Positions 14,312 to 22,653 of a stretch of DNA of 64,000 bases are shown here, one piece after another (within the stretch, counting starts at the first letter, position 1; each line of letters begins with the position of its first letter). Under the pieces are notes generated by a model. The model did not search any database. It was given only the letters and a program-made list of their open reading frames with translations, and was not told the origin of the DNA. Source of the DNA: Microcella alkalica (lineage in GTDB: Bacteria > Actinomycetota > Actinomycetes > Actinomycetales > Microbacteriaceae); the NCBI RefSeq assembly GCF_014595885.1, contig NZ_JABUKC010000002.1, positions 558,001 through 622,000 of the forward strand. Reading direction: 5' to 3'. The translations under genes and the position numbers were made by a program.

Positions 14312-15487
14312 TCAGCGCGTCGCCGCGAGCCCCCGCTCGAGGTCGGCCCACAGGTCCTCGAGGTGCTCGAGCCCGATCGACAGGCGCAGGATGCCCGCGC
14401 CGGGCCGCGCCTCGGGCGCCACCGGGCGGTGCGTGAGCGAGGCTGGATGCTGCACGAGCGAGTCGACGCCGCCGAGCGACACGGCGTGCGTGAAGAGCTG
14501 CAGCTCGCGGATCATCTCCTCCGCCGCCGGCAGTCCGCCGGCGAGCTCGAGCGAGACCATGGCGCCGCCGCCGCGCATCTGGCGCCCGACGAGCCCGGTC
14601 GGGTCGCTGTCGCCGAGGCCCGGGTAGAAGGCTCGCGTCACGGCCGGATGCTGCGCGAGACGCTCGGCGAGCATCCGCGCCGTCGCCTGCTGCGCGCGCA
14701 CCCGCAGGGCGAGCGTCGGCAGGCCGCGATGCAGCAGGTACGCGGCGAGCGGGTGCAGCAGTCCGCCCGTGAGGGCGCGAACGGGGCGGATGCTCGTGGC
14801 CCACTCCCCCGAGCCCGCGAGCACGCCGCCGATGACGTCGCCGTGGCCGCCTAGGTACTTCGTGGCGCTGTGCATGACCAGCTGCGCCCCGAGCGCGAGC
14901 GGGTTCTGCAGCACCGGGGTCGCGAAGGTGTTGTCGACGAGCACGGGCGCGTCACCCGCCGCCTCGACGGCCGCCGCGATGTCGACGAGCTCGAGCGTCG
15001 GGTTGGCCGGCGTCTCGATGACGACGAGGCACGTGTCGGGCCGCACGGCGGCGGCGATGCCGTCGGCGGTCGTGAACGTCGTCTCGACGCTCAGCATGCC
15101 CGAGGCGAGCACGTGGTCGGTGCCGCCGTAGAGCGGCCGCACGGCGACGACGTGACGACCGCGGCCGCGGCCGGCGGCCGCCATGACGGCGGCGCTGAAG
15201 GCCGCCATGCCGGAGGCGAAGGCGACGGCCTCCTCGGCGCCCTCGAGCTGGGCGAGCCCCTCCTCGAACCGGGCGACGGTGGGGTTCCAGAGGCGGGCGT
15301 AGACGTTGCCGCCCTCGGTCGGGTGATGGCCCGTGGCCAGCGATTCATAGGATGCCCCGCCGAGCTCGATGTCGGGCAGCGGGTTCGTCGACGACAGGTC
15401 GAGGGGCGGCGCGTGCACCCCCAGCGCGGTGAGGTCACCGCGTCCCGCTCGAACGGCCAGAGTCTCGAACGCCACATCGTCGTGCAT
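14312..15487 (-). CDS. Cys/Met-metabolism PLP enzyme (cystathionine gamma-synthase/lyase or methionine gamma-lyase type)
   Basis: 391 aa fold-type I PLP enzyme. The cofactor Lys is in MHSATKYLGGHGDVIGG; the early GNVYARLWNPTVARFEEGLAQLEG and the AFASGMAAFSAAVMA segments are family signatures, and VLVDNTFATPVLQNPLALGA carries the PLP-binding Asp. The C-terminus SLGGVDSLVQHPASLTH includes the substrate-carboxylate region. Sequence alone does not separate gamma-synthase, gamma-lyase and methionine gamma-lyase. It is divergent from an Lrp/AsnC regulator, an arrangement typical of amino-acid catabolism, which favours a lyase. ATG 15487 is preferred over an ATG six codons upstream. Confidence 0.88.
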   Translation of the reverse strand: MHDDVAFETLAVRAGRGDLTALGVHAPPLDLSSTNPLPDIELGGASYESLATGHHPTEGGNVYARLWNPTVARFEEGLAQLEGAEEAVAFASGMAAFSAAVMAAAGRGRGRHVVAVRPLYGGTDHVLASGMLSVETTFTTADGIAAAVRPDTCLVVIETPANPTLELVDIAAAVEAAGDAPVLVDNTFATPVLQNPLALGAQLVMHSATKYLGGHGDVIGGVLAGSGEWATSIRPVRALTGGLLHPLAAYLLHRGLPTLALRVRAQQATARMLAERLAQHPAVTRAFYPGLGDSDPTGLVGRQMRGGGAMVSLELAGGLPAAEEMIRELQLFTHAVSLGGVDSLVQHPASLTHRPVAPEARPGAGILRLSIGLEHLEDLWADLERGLAATR

Positions 15488-15494
15488 GCGCCGA

Positions 15495-15527
15495 TCTTCG
15501 CGCACTCTGCGCCGTGATGGGCGAAAG
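15495..15527. promoter_or_regulatory. Possible Lrp/AsnC operator in the divergent intergenic region
   Basis: Between the PLP lyase and its divergent Lrp/AsnC neighbour, an imperfect inverted repeat CTTCGC...GCGAAAG spans this interval, and the word CACTCTGCG occurs twice (about 15503 and 15534). Both could serve a dimeric Lrp protein; weak evidence. Confidence 0.3.
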
Positions 15528-15582
15528 CACGCACACTCTGCGTTCTCTGGCGCTCTGGCCGCGCATCCTGCATCCTGAGGAC

Positions 15583-16083
15583 ATGCCCGAGCCCTCTCGC
15601 CCGCAGATCGCGCGACCCGCGCTCGACCCCACCGACCTCGCCCTGCTCGCCGAGCTCGAGCGCAACGGCCGTCTCACGAACGCGGCGCTCGCCGAGCGCG
15701 CCGGCATCGCCGAGTCGACGTGCAGCCAGCGCCTGCGCGCGCTGCGCGACTCGGGCACGATCCGGCGCTTCACGACCGAGATCGATCCCGAGGCGCTCGG
15801 CCTCGGCATCCAGGCGGTCATCACCGTGCGGCTCGCGAGTCACGGGCGAGAGCAGGTGCGCGCGTTCCAGTCCCGACTGCGCGACATCCCGAACGTTGTG
15901 CGCATCTTCCACGTCGCCGGCGCCGACGACTACCTGCTCCACGTCGCGGTCTCGTCGACGACCGCGCTGCGCGACCTCGTGCTCGAGCACCTGCAGGGCC
16001 ACCCGGGCGTGCGCCACACCGAGACGCAGCTCGTGTTCGAGGTCATCGACGGAGCAGGTCTGCTCCCCCGCGCCGAGCCCTAG
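15583..16083 (+). CDS. Lrp/AsnC-family transcriptional regulator
   Basis: 166 aa. N-terminal winged helix-turn-helix: LDPTDLALLAELERNGRLTN, then AALAERAGIAESTCSQRLRALRDSGTIRRF. The C-terminal RAM (ligand-binding alpha-beta sandwich) domain contains VRIFHVAGADDYLLHVAV. These proteins bind amino acids and regulate neighbouring metabolism genes, so it probably controls the divergent PLP lyase and itself. ATG 15583, preceded by TGAGGA, gives the normal length; an in-frame ATG at 15514 would add 23 residues unlike the family. Confidence 0.9.
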   Translation: MPEPSRPQIARPALDPTDLALLAELERNGRLTNAALAERAGIAESTCSQRLRALRDSGTIRRFTTEIDPEALGLGIQAVITVRLASHGREQVRAFQSRLRDIPNVVRIFHVAGADDYLLHVAVSSTTALRDLVLEHLQGHPGVRHTETQLVFEVIDGAGLLPRAEP

Positions 16084-16289
16084 CGCCGGCGCAGCGCCTC
16101 CGGGCGGTGCACGGCCTCGCCGCCGCTCTTCTCGCTGCGCACGAGGTACTGCGGGTCGTCGGCGGATGCCCGCACCATCCGCCCCGCCACTTCGCCATCG
16201 CTCGTGATGCGTCGCACCACCTCGCCGACGGCCTCGCCGCCGTGCGAGTTCCACGCCACCCGGTCGCCCGCCTCGAATCGCTTCGTCAT
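16080..16289 (-). CDS. DUF2945 (hypervirulence-associated TUDOR-like) small protein
   Basis: 69 aa. MTKRFEAGDRVAWNSHGGEA start and GEVVRRITSDGEVAGRMVRASADDPQYLVRSEKSGGEAVHRPEAL are typical of DUF2945, a small beta-barrel domain found in bacteria and fungi. The ATG at 16289 fits the family length. It lies in a block with DUF3140, and these two small families often sit together in actinobacterial genomes. Function unknown; general stress or DNA-associated roles have been suggested for such genes, but nothing here shows this. Confidence 0.78.
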   Translation of the reverse strand: MTKRFEAGDRVAWNSHGGEAVGEVVRRITSDGEVAGRMVRASADDPQYLVRSEKSGGEAVHRPEALRRR

Positions 16290-16410
16290 GCCGGTGAGGC
16301 TAGGCGCCCCGCGCGCCGCCGGCCGTCGTTCTCGGGGAACGCCCTCCGAACGGCCTGGGAGCTGCCAGGATGCTCGGGCGCGGGCACGGCGGGCGCGCGA
16401 GGCTGGGGCG

Positions 16411-16737
16411 ATGGGCGACGACGACACCACGTACCGCGAGTTCCGCGAGGCCATCACAATGGCACCCGCCGAGCTGGAGCGCTGGCTCGAGACCGACGAG
16501 AGCCGCGCCGTCGGCGACTCCTCCGGCGGCGGGGAGTCGACCGGTCACCGCAGCGGCCGCCGCATCGTGACGCTGCTGCGCACGCGCAAAAGCGATCTGA
16601 CCGCCGACGACTACGCCCACATGCGGAAGGTGGTCGGCTTCGTGCGCCGGCATTCCGCGCAGCGACCGAAGGGCGACGTTCGCGAGACCCCGTGGCGGTA
16701 CTCGCTCATGAACTGGGGGCACGACCCGCTGGCGTGA
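16411..16737 (+). CDS. DUF3140 small protein
   Basis: 108 aa. MGDDDTTYREFREAITMAPAELERWLETDES is followed by a flexible SSGGGESTGHRSGRRIVTLL and DYAHMRKVVGFVRRHSAQRP, ending in WRYSLMNWGHDP, the usual DUF3140 C-terminus. Highly charged and cytoplasmic. It is divergent from the DUF2945 gene, 121 bases apart. Start ATG 16411 follows GGCTGGGGCG, a weak ribosome site. Function unknown. Confidence 0.78.
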   Translation: MGDDDTTYREFREAITMAPAELERWLETDESRAVGDSSGGGESTGHRSGRRIVTLLRTRKSDLTADDYAHMRKVVGFVRRHSAQRPKGDVRETPWRYSLMNWGHDPLA

Positions 16738-16750
16738 TCGCGGCGCTCCG

Positions 16751-17173
16751 TCACTCGGCGGGCGATGAGCTCTCGGCCGCCGTCTGGTCCATCCACGCGA
16801 TCTCCCAGAGGTGCCCGTCGGGGTCGTGGAAGCTGCGCAGGTACATGAAGCCGAGGTCCTCAGGCTCGCGCGCGGCCGAGCCGCCCGCGTCGATCGCCCG
16901 GTCGGCGATGGCGTCGACGTCGGATCGCCGGTCGACCCCGAGGGCGTAGATGCCCGTCGCGTGCGCCCGGGCGTCGGCGAGCGGTCGCCGATCGAAGCGC
17001 TCGTACGACGAGGGCGCGTGCAGCATCGCGAAGATCGTCGGGCCGAGCACGATGCAGGCGCTCTCCTCGCCCGTGTAGCGCGGCTCGATCTCGAACCCGA
17101 GCCCCTCGAAGAACGCGCGCGACCGCGCGAGGTCGCGCACCGGCAGATTGAGGAAGACCATCGACGCGGTCAT
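16751..17173 (-). CDS. VOC (glyoxalase/bleomycin-resistance fold) protein
   Basis: 140 aa vicinal-oxygen-chelate protein. MVFLNLPVRDLARSRAFFEG opens the first beta-alpha-beta-beta-beta unit; GFEIEPRYTGEESACIVLG and FMYLRSFHDPDGHLWEIAWMD close the second, with a Glu at the usual metal-ligand position. No particular substrate can be named; many such proteins are lactoylglutathione lyase-like or of unknown function. ATG 17173 is chosen since the additional upstream residues are not family-like. Confidence 0.82.
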   Translation of the reverse strand: MTASMVFLNLPVRDLARSRAFFEGLGFEIEPRYTGEESACIVLGPTIFAMLHAPSSYERFDRRPLADARAHATGIYALGVDRRSDVDAIADRAIDAGGSAAREPEDLGFMYLRSFHDPDGHLWEIAWMDQTAAESSSPAE

Positions 17174-17240
17174 GGGCCCGGCTCCTTCCGCGGCGCCGCG
17201 CGCCGACCGGTCGCCAGCATCCACCCCCCGGATGCCCGGG

Positions 17241-18314
17241 TCAAGCCCCGAGGCGGCTCGCCTCCTGCGTCGCCGCCGCCCACTCCGCGAGCTTCCGCTC
17301 GGCGCGACCCGAGTCGATGACGTCGGCGGCCACCTGCAGCTGCTCGCGCAGCCGCTCCGCGATGGACCGGGTGAGCTGCGTGGGATCCTGCGCGAGTCGG
17401 AACGACACGAGGCCCGCGGCCGCGTTCAGCAGCACGATGTCGCGCACCGGGCCAGCCTCGCCGGCGAGCACCGCTCGTGCGAGGCCAGCGTTGTGCGCGG
17501 GGCCGGCGCCGAGGATCGCCTCGACGGGGCTCGTGGCGATGCCGAGCTCGCGCGGGTCGATGTCGTGCTCGGTGACGGAGCCGCGCGAGACCTCCCACAT
17601 GTGGCTGTGCCCCGTCGTCGTCAGCTTGTCGATGCCGTCATCGCCTCGATAGACCAGCGCGGTCGCTCCGCGGGTGCGGAAGACGCCGACCACGAGGGGC
17701 ACCCGGTCGAGGTGCGCGACGCCGACGGCGGAGGCCTCCGGCCGCGCCGGGTTCACGAGCGGGCCCAGCACGTTGAACAGGGTGGAGACGCCCAGCTCCC
17801 GGCGGACGGGGCCGGCGTGCCGGAACCCCGGGTGGAAGGTCTGAGCGTGCAGATAGGTGAGCCCGACCTCTCGGAAGACGTGCGCGACCCCCTCCGGCGA
17901 CAGGTCGAGGTCGATGCCCAGCTCGCTCAGCACGTCGGAGGCGCCCGAGGCGCTGGAAGCGCCGCGGTTGCCGTGCTTGGCGACCGGCACACCCGCCGCG
18001 GCGACCACGATCGAGGCGATCGAGGAGACGTTCACGACCGCGCCGAACGGGTCGCCGCCCGTGCCGACGATGTCGAGCGCCATCGGATCGATGTCGACCG
18101 AGCGGGCGTGCGCGAGCGCCGCGTCGCGGAAGCCGACGAACTCGTCGACCGTCTCGCCCTTCGCCCGCAGCGCCACCAGGAAGGCGGCGAGCTGGGCCGC
18201 GGTGGCCTCGCCCGCCATGACCTGCTCCATGGCCCAGGAGGCCTCGGAGATCGAGAGGTCCTCGCCCTCGAGCAGTCGAGCGAGCAGGCCGGGCCAGGTC
18301 GGGGCGGTGGACAT
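17241..18314 (-). CDS. trpD: Anthranilate phosphoribosyltransferase
   Basis: 357 aa, second step of tryptophan synthesis: anthranilate + PRPP to phosphoribosylanthranilate. PRPP-binding GTGGDPFGAVVNVSSIAS and KHGNRGASSASGASDVLSELG are intact, as is the N-terminal helical domain (WAMEQVMAGEATAAQLAAFLVALRAKG). Near the C-terminus PVEAILGAGPAHNAGLARAVLAG is typical. It stands alone, not in a trp operon, as is common in Microbacteriaceae. The ATG at 18314 is six bases from a TAGCCT hexamer. It is divergent from ctaE, with 78 bases between starts. Confidence 0.95.
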   Translation of the reverse strand: MSTAPTWPGLLARLLEGEDLSISEASWAMEQVMAGEATAAQLAAFLVALRAKGETVDEFVGFRDAALAHARSVDIDPMALDIVGTGGDPFGAVVNVSSIASIVVAAAGVPVAKHGNRGASSASGASDVLSELGIDLDLSPEGVAHVFREVGLTYLHAQTFHPGFRHAGPVRRELGVSTLFNVLGPLVNPARPEASAVGVAHLDRVPLVVGVFRTRGATALVYRGDDGIDKLTTTGHSHMWEVSRGSVTEHDIDPRELGIATSPVEAILGAGPAHNAGLARAVLAGEAGPVRDIVLLNAAAGLVSFRLAQDPTQLTRSIAERLREQLQVAADVIDSGRAERKLAEWAAATQEASRLGA

Positions 18315-18320
18315 GGGTAA

Positions 18321-18326
18321 AGGCTA
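18321..18326 (-). promoter_or_regulatory. -10 hexamer TAGCCT of trpD
   Basis: Reverse-strand TAGCCT six bases before the trpD ATG (18314), leaderless pattern. Confidence 0.5.
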
Positions 18327-18380
18327 GTGAATCACCGCGAGAAGGCATGTCGGCGGGCAAGAAGTGGCCGCGGCATCCGT

Positions 18381-18386
18381 CATAAT
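18381..18386 (+). promoter_or_regulatory. -10 hexamer CATAAT of ctaE
   Basis: CATAAT with six bases (GATCAG) to the GTG at 18393. This drives the ctaE-qcrCAB operon and predicts a leaderless first cistron. Confidence 0.55.
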
Positions 18387-18392
18387 GATCAG

Positions 18393-19022
18393 GTGACCAG
18401 TACCTCTCTGTCGAGATCTCTCACCGCACCCACGATCAACCGGCCGAACACCGTCGCGGTCGGCACGATCGTCTGGCTCGGCAGCGAGGTCATGTTCTTC
18501 GCAGGCCTGTTCGCGATCTACTTCACGCTGCGGTCCACCTCTCCCGAGCTGTGGGAGGCCGGCACGGAGGTGTTCAACATCCCGTTCGCCGCGGTGAACA
18601 CGACGATCCTGGTGCTCTCGAGCGTGACCGCGCAGTTCGGCGTCTTCGCCGCCGAGCGCCTCCAGGCCCGCCGCACCGGCTGGAAGCCCACCCAGTGGGG
18701 CATGGTCGAGTGGTTCTTCCTGACCTACGCGATGGGCGCGATCTTCGTCATCGGCCAGGTCTACGAGTACGCGATCCTCGTCAGCGAGTACGTCACGCTC
18801 ACCTCCGACGCCTTCGGCTCGGCCTTCTACCTCACGACCGGCTTCCACGGTCTGCACGTGACCGGCGGTCTCATCGCCTTCCTCCTCGTCATCGGCCGCG
18901 CGTACGCGGTCAAGGTCTTCACCCACCGCGACGCCACGAGCGCGATCGTCGTCTCGTACTACTGGCACTTCGTCGACGTCGTCTGGATCGGCCTCTTCCT
19001 CGTCATCTACGTCCTCCAGTAA
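18393..19022 (+). CDS. ctaE: Cytochrome c oxidase subunit III
   Basis: 209 aa actinobacterial CtaE, aa3 oxidase subunit with five transmembrane helices. Visible segments include [42 protein letters not shown] with the conserved Glu, [20 protein letters not shown] and [21 protein letters not shown]. These are all family hallmarks (GLHVxxG and YWHFVDxVW). The GTG start at 18393 is fixed by the adjacent -10; upstream residues are not family-like. First gene of ctaE-qcrC-qcrA-qcrB, so subunit III is made together with the bc1 complex, consistent with a bcc-aa3 supercomplex. Confidence 0.97.
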   Translation: MTSTSLSRSLTAPTINRPNTVAVGTIVWLGSEVMFFAGLFAIYFTLRSTSPELWEAGTEVFNIPFAAVNTTILVLSSVTAQFGVFAAERLQARRTGWKPTQWGMVEWFFLTYAMGAIFVIGQVYEYAILVSEYVTLTSDAFGSAFYLTTGFHGLHVTGGLIAFLLVIGRAYAVKVFTHRDATSAIVVSYYWHFVDVVWIGLFLVIYVLQ

Positions 19023-19048
19023 GCAAGCGAATCGAGACGCAGCACACC

Positions 19049-19846
19049 ATGGCACCCACCTCCCCCGCAGCACGCCGCTCCGGCCGCCGGCACCCCCTGG
19101 CGACCGCGGCCCTGCTCGTCGTCGGCCTCCTCGCGACCGGCGGCGCCTACGCCCTCGCCACGACTTCGGCGACCGCTGAGACGACCGCGGCCAGCGAGCA
19201 GCTGGTCGAGGAGGGCGGCAAGCTCTTCGCCGCCAACTGCGCCAGCTGCCACGGCCTCCAGGCCGCCGGCACCGAGGCAGGTCCGTCGCTCATCGGCGTC
19301 GGCGCCCTCGCCGTCGACTTCCAGGTCGGCACCGGTCGCATGCCCATGGCGGCCTCCGGCCCGCAGGCCGAGGTCAAGCCCGTGCAGTTCACGCAGGAGC
19401 AGATCGACGCGATGGCCGCCTGGGTCGCCGAGCTGGCTCCCGGCCCCGCCGTGCCGCCGGAGCGCTACCTCGCCGGCGACGGCGACGCTGCGATCGGTGC
19501 CGAGCTGTTCCGCATCAACTGCGCCATGTGCCACAACGTGGCCGGCGCCGGCGGTGCCCTGACCGAGGGCAAGTACGCCCCCGGTCTTGCGGGCGTCGAC
19601 CCCGTGCACATCTACGGCGCGATGGCGACCGGTCCGCAGAACATGCCGGTCTTCAACGACCTCAACCTCACCCCCGAGGAGAAGAACGACATCATCACGT
19701 ACCTGAAGTACGTGGAGGAGAACCCCTCGGTCGGCGGCTTCGACCTCGGCTCGCTCGGCCCGGTGTCGGAGGGTCTCTTCATCTGGATCTTCGGCCTCGG
19801 CGGACTCATCGCAGTGACCATCTGGCTCACCGCGAAGTCGAACTGA
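19049..19846 (+). CDS. qcrC: Cytochrome bc1 complex di-heme cytochrome c subunit
   Basis: 265 aa. The N-terminal signal-anchor (ATAALLVVGLLATGGAYAL) is followed by two c-type heme domains: CASCH at residues 64-68 and CAMCH at 158-162, with probable axial Met residues in GRMPMAASGP and QNMPVFNDLNL. A C-terminal transmembrane helix (GLFIWIFGLGGLIAVTIWLT) follows. The di-heme form replaces soluble cytochrome c in actinobacteria and hands electrons directly to the CuA centre of CtaC in the supercomplex. ATG 19049, 26 bases after ctaE. Heme attachment enzymes are not in this window. Confidence 0.97.
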   Translation: MAPTSPAARRSGRRHPLATAALLVVGLLATGGAYALATTSATAETTAASEQLVEEGGKLFAANCASCHGLQAAGTEAGPSLIGVGALAVDFQVGTGRMPMAASGPQAEVKPVQFTQEQIDAMAAWVAELAPGPAVPPERYLAGDGDAAIGAELFRINCAMCHNVAGAGGALTEGKYAPGLAGVDPVHIYGAMATGPQNMPVFNDLNLTPEEKNDIITYLKYVEENPSVGGFDLGSLGPVSEGLFIWIFGLGGLIAVTIWLTAKSN

Positions 19847-19878
19847 CGGCCCGAGCAGCAGGCTAGGAAAGGACCATA

Positions 19879-20958
19879 ATGGCGGACGTTCACGACGGCG
19901 CGACCGGCGGCGAGGCCCCGGAGACGGCTGTCGAGAAGCACTCGAGCAGCGCACCCTCCCCCGGGGTCGCCGTCGAGCGCGCCGATCGCATCCAGAACCC
20001 GGGCTTCCCGCCCGAGCGCCTCCGGGTCACCGATCTCGACCCCAAGAAGGAGAAGGCCGCCGAGCGCACCGTCTCGGGCCTGTTCCTGCTCTCTGTCGTC
20101 GGCAGCGTGCTCGCGGTCGTCGCGTACGTCGCCTTCCCGATCGTGGAGGGTCAGCCGGAGACGATCCGTCTGAACAACCTCTTCCTCGGCCTCGGCATCA
20201 CGCTCGGCCTGCTCGGCATCGGCATCGGCGCGGTGCACTGGTCGAAGGCCCTCATGCACGGGCACGAGCTCGTCGAGGAGCGCCACCCGACCCGCGGCTC
20301 CGACGAGACGCGCGCGAAGGCCGTCGAGATCTTCCAGGCCGCCAACAAGGAGTCGGGCTTCACGCGCCGCAGCCTCGTCCGCAACACCCTCATCGGCGCG
20401 CTCGTGGCCACGCCGATCCCTGCGATCGCGATCTTCCGCGACCTCGCGCCCGCGGAGGACCCGGTCGCGCTGCTCAAGCACACGATGTGGGAGGAGGGCG
20501 TGCGACTGACGCGCGACCCCTCCGGCACGCCCATCAAGGCCTCCGAGGTCACCATCGGATCGGCCTTCCACGTCATCCCCGAGGGGCTCGCCGAGCTCGA
20601 GTCGCACAAGCTGGAGGAGAAGGCGAAAGCGGCCGTGCTGCTCATGCGTCTCCCCCTCGACCGACTCAACGAGCGCGAGGACCGCAAAGACTGGTCCTAC
20701 GACGGCATCGTCGCCTACTCCAAGATCTGTACGCACGTCGGCTGCCCCGTCGCGCTGTACGAGCAGCAGACCCACCACCTGCTGTGCCCCTGCCACCAGT
20801 CCGAGTTCGACGTGGCCAACCACGCCGAAGTCATCTTCGGACCGGCGGCGCGCCCGCTTCCCCAGCTCCCGATCACTGTGGATGAAGAGGGTTACCTCGT
20901 CGCCAAGAGCGACTTCACCGAACCTGTGGGTCCGAGCTTCTGGGAGCGTGCACTGTGA
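19879..20958 (+). CDS. qcrA: Cytochrome bc1 complex Rieske iron-sulfur subunit
   Basis: 359 aa. Disordered N-terminus, then three transmembrane segments (SGLFLLSVVGSVLAVVAYVAF; LFLGLGITLGLLGIGIGAV; LIGALVATPIPAIAIF), the actinobacterial form with extra helices. The C-terminal Rieske domain has both cluster motifs: CTHVGC and CPCHQS, each giving Cys and His ligands and the disulfide Cys pair. It oxidises menaquinol together with QcrB. AGGAAAGGACC lies before the ATG. Stop overlaps the qcrB start (GTGA). Confidence 0.97.
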   Translation: MADVHDGATGGEAPETAVEKHSSSAPSPGVAVERADRIQNPGFPPERLRVTDLDPKKEKAAERTVSGLFLLSVVGSVLAVVAYVAFPIVEGQPETIRLNNLFLGLGITLGLLGIGIGAVHWSKALMHGHELVEERHPTRGSDETRAKAVEIFQAANKESGFTRRSLVRNTLIGALVATPIPAIAIFRDLAPAEDPVALLKHTMWEEGVRLTRDPSGTPIKASEVTIGSAFHVIPEGLAELESHKLEEKAKAAVLLMRLPLDRLNEREDRKDWSYDGIVAYSKICTHVGCPVALYEQQTHHLLCPCHQSEFDVANHAEVIFGPAARPLPQLPITVDEEGYLVAKSDFTEPVGPSFWERAL

Positions 20959-22574
20959 GTACCGCCACTGAGCCCGCCGCCCCGGCTGTCGCAGCCGCGC
21001 CGTCGCGCGGCATGCGGTTCACCGGGTGGGCGGCGAACTACATCGACGAGCGCACGAGCGCGTCGACCGCCGTCAAGGCGCTGGGTCGCAAGATCTTTCC
21101 CGACCACTGGTCGTTCATGCTCGGCGAGGTGGCGCTGTACAGCTTCGTCGTCATCCTCCTCAGCGGCACGTTCCTCACCTTCTTCTTCGACCCGTCGATG
21201 ACCGAGGTCGAGTACGAGGGCTCGTACGTGCCCCTCCAGGGCATCCCGATGTCGGTCGCCTACCACTCCTCGCTCGACATCTCGTTCGAGATCCGCGGCG
21301 GCCTGCTCATGCGTCAGGTGCACCACTGGGCGGCGCTGCTCTTCGTCGCCTCGATCGGCCTGCACATGCTCCGCGTGTTCTTCACGGGCGCCTTCCGCAA
21401 GCCGCGCGAGCTCAACTGGGTCATCGGCTTCCTGCTCTTCGTGCTCGCGATGGCGCTCGGCTTCACCGGCTACTCGCTGCCGGACGACCTGCTCTCGGGC
21501 AACGGCCTGCGGATCATCGACGGCATGATCAAGGCCGTGCCGGTGGCCGGCGCCTGGATCTCCTACCTGCTGTTCGGCGATGAGTTCCCCGGCACCGACA
21601 TCATCCCGCGCCTCTACGTGCTGCACATCCTCCTGCTGCCGGCGATCCTCGTCGCGCTCATCGGTGCGCACATGGTGCTGCTCATCGTCAACAAGCACAC
21701 TCAGTTCGCCGGCCCCGGCCGCACGAACGACAACGTCGTGGGCGCTCCGGTCATGCCGGTGTTCGCCGCGAAGGCCGGTGGGTTCTTCTTCCTGGTCTTC
21801 GGCGTCATCGTGCTCATCGCGTCGCTGTTCACGATCAACCCGATCTGGAACTACGGCCCGTACGACCCCTCGCCGGTGTCGGCAGGCACGCAGCCCGACT
21901 GGTACATCGGCTTCGCCGACGGTGCCCTCCGTCTGATCCCGCCGCACCTCGAGACGGTGATCTTCGGCTACACCTGGTCGTGGAACGTACTCATCCCGCT
22001 CGTCGGTCTCCTGGTGTTCCTCGCCGCCGCCGCCCTCTACCCGTTCCTCGAGGCGTGGGTCACGGGCGACAAGCGCGAGCACCACATCGCCGAGCGCCCG
22101 CGCAACAACCCGACCCGCACCGCGATCGGCGCCGCCGGCGTGACCTTCTACGCCGGCCTGTGGGCCGCGGCGAGCTCCGACCTCATCGCGACGCACTTCC
22201 GCCTCTCGATCGAGGGGGTCATCCACGCGCTGCAGTTCGTCACTGTGGTCGGCCCGTTCATCGCGTACTTCATCACCAAGCGCGTGTGCCTCGCGCTCAT
22301 GCGGAAGGATCGCGAGATCGCGCTGCACGGCTACGAGTCCGGCCGCATCGTGCGCCTGCCCGGTGGCGAGTACATCGAAGTGCACGAGCAGCTCGACGAC
22401 TTCGAGCGCTGGAAGCTCGTCAGCTACGAGGAGTACCAGCCGCTCATGGTGCGCCCCGACGCGCGCGGTCGCATCACCGCTCGCCAGCGGGTGCGTGCCG
22501 GCCTGTCGCGCTGGTTCTTCGAAGACCGCATCGCGCCGGTCACGCAGAAGGAGCTCGAGTCGCAGCGCCACTAG
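20955..22574 (+). CDS. qcrB: Cytochrome bc1 complex cytochrome b subunit
   Basis: 539 aa cytochrome b. Helix with heme ligands GGLLMRQVHHWAALLFVASIGLHMLRVF (His pairs; second pair in LHILLLPAILVALIGAHMVL). The quinol-site region has the PDWYIGF segment, a variant of the usual PEW. A long C-terminal extension follows (FITKRVCLALMRKDREIALHGYESGRI and a cytoplasmic tail), which is normal for actinobacteria. GTG start at 20955 overlapping the qcrA TGA. A strong hairpin terminator follows. QcrB is the target of known bc1 inhibitors in related bacteria. Confidence 0.97.
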   Translation: MSTATEPAAPAVAAAPSRGMRFTGWAANYIDERTSASTAVKALGRKIFPDHWSFMLGEVALYSFVVILLSGTFLTFFFDPSMTEVEYEGSYVPLQGIPMSVAYHSSLDISFEIRGGLLMRQVHHWAALLFVASIGLHMLRVFFTGAFRKPRELNWVIGFLLFVLAMALGFTGYSLPDDLLSGNGLRIIDGMIKAVPVAGAWISYLLFGDEFPGTDIIPRLYVLHILLLPAILVALIGAHMVLLIVNKHTQFAGPGRTNDNVVGAPVMPVFAAKAGGFFFLVFGVIVLIASLFTINPIWNYGPYDPSPVSAGTQPDWYIGFADGALRLIPPHLETVIFGYTWSWNVLIPLVGLLVFLAAAALYPFLEAWVTGDKREHHIAERPRNNPTRTAIGAAGVTFYAGLWAAASSDLIATHFRLSIEGVIHALQFVTVVGPFIAYFITKRVCLALMRKDREIALHGYESGRIVRLPGGEYIEVHEQLDDFERWKLVSYEEYQPLMVRPDARGRITARQRVRAGLSRWFFEDRIAPVTQKELESQRH

Positions 22575-22586
22575 CGCCGCTCTCAC

Positions 22587-22621
22587 CGACGGCCCGCTCC
22601 CCTCGTCGGGGCGGGCCGTCG
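22587..22621 (+). terminator. Rho-independent-like terminator after qcrB
   Basis: CGACGGCCCG (22587-22596) pairs perfectly with CGGGCCGTCG (22612-22621), followed by CCGTTTCCCC. It lies 12 bases after the qcrB stop. Confidence 0.6.
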
Positions 22622-22641
22622 CCGTTTCCCCGGCGAGCGCG

Positions 22642-22647
22642 TAGCGT
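22642..22647 (+). promoter_or_regulatory. -10 hexamer TAGCGT of the HAD gene
   Basis: TAGCGT, six bases, ATG 22654: leaderless pattern. Confidence 0.4.
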
Positions 22648-22653
22648 GAGCGC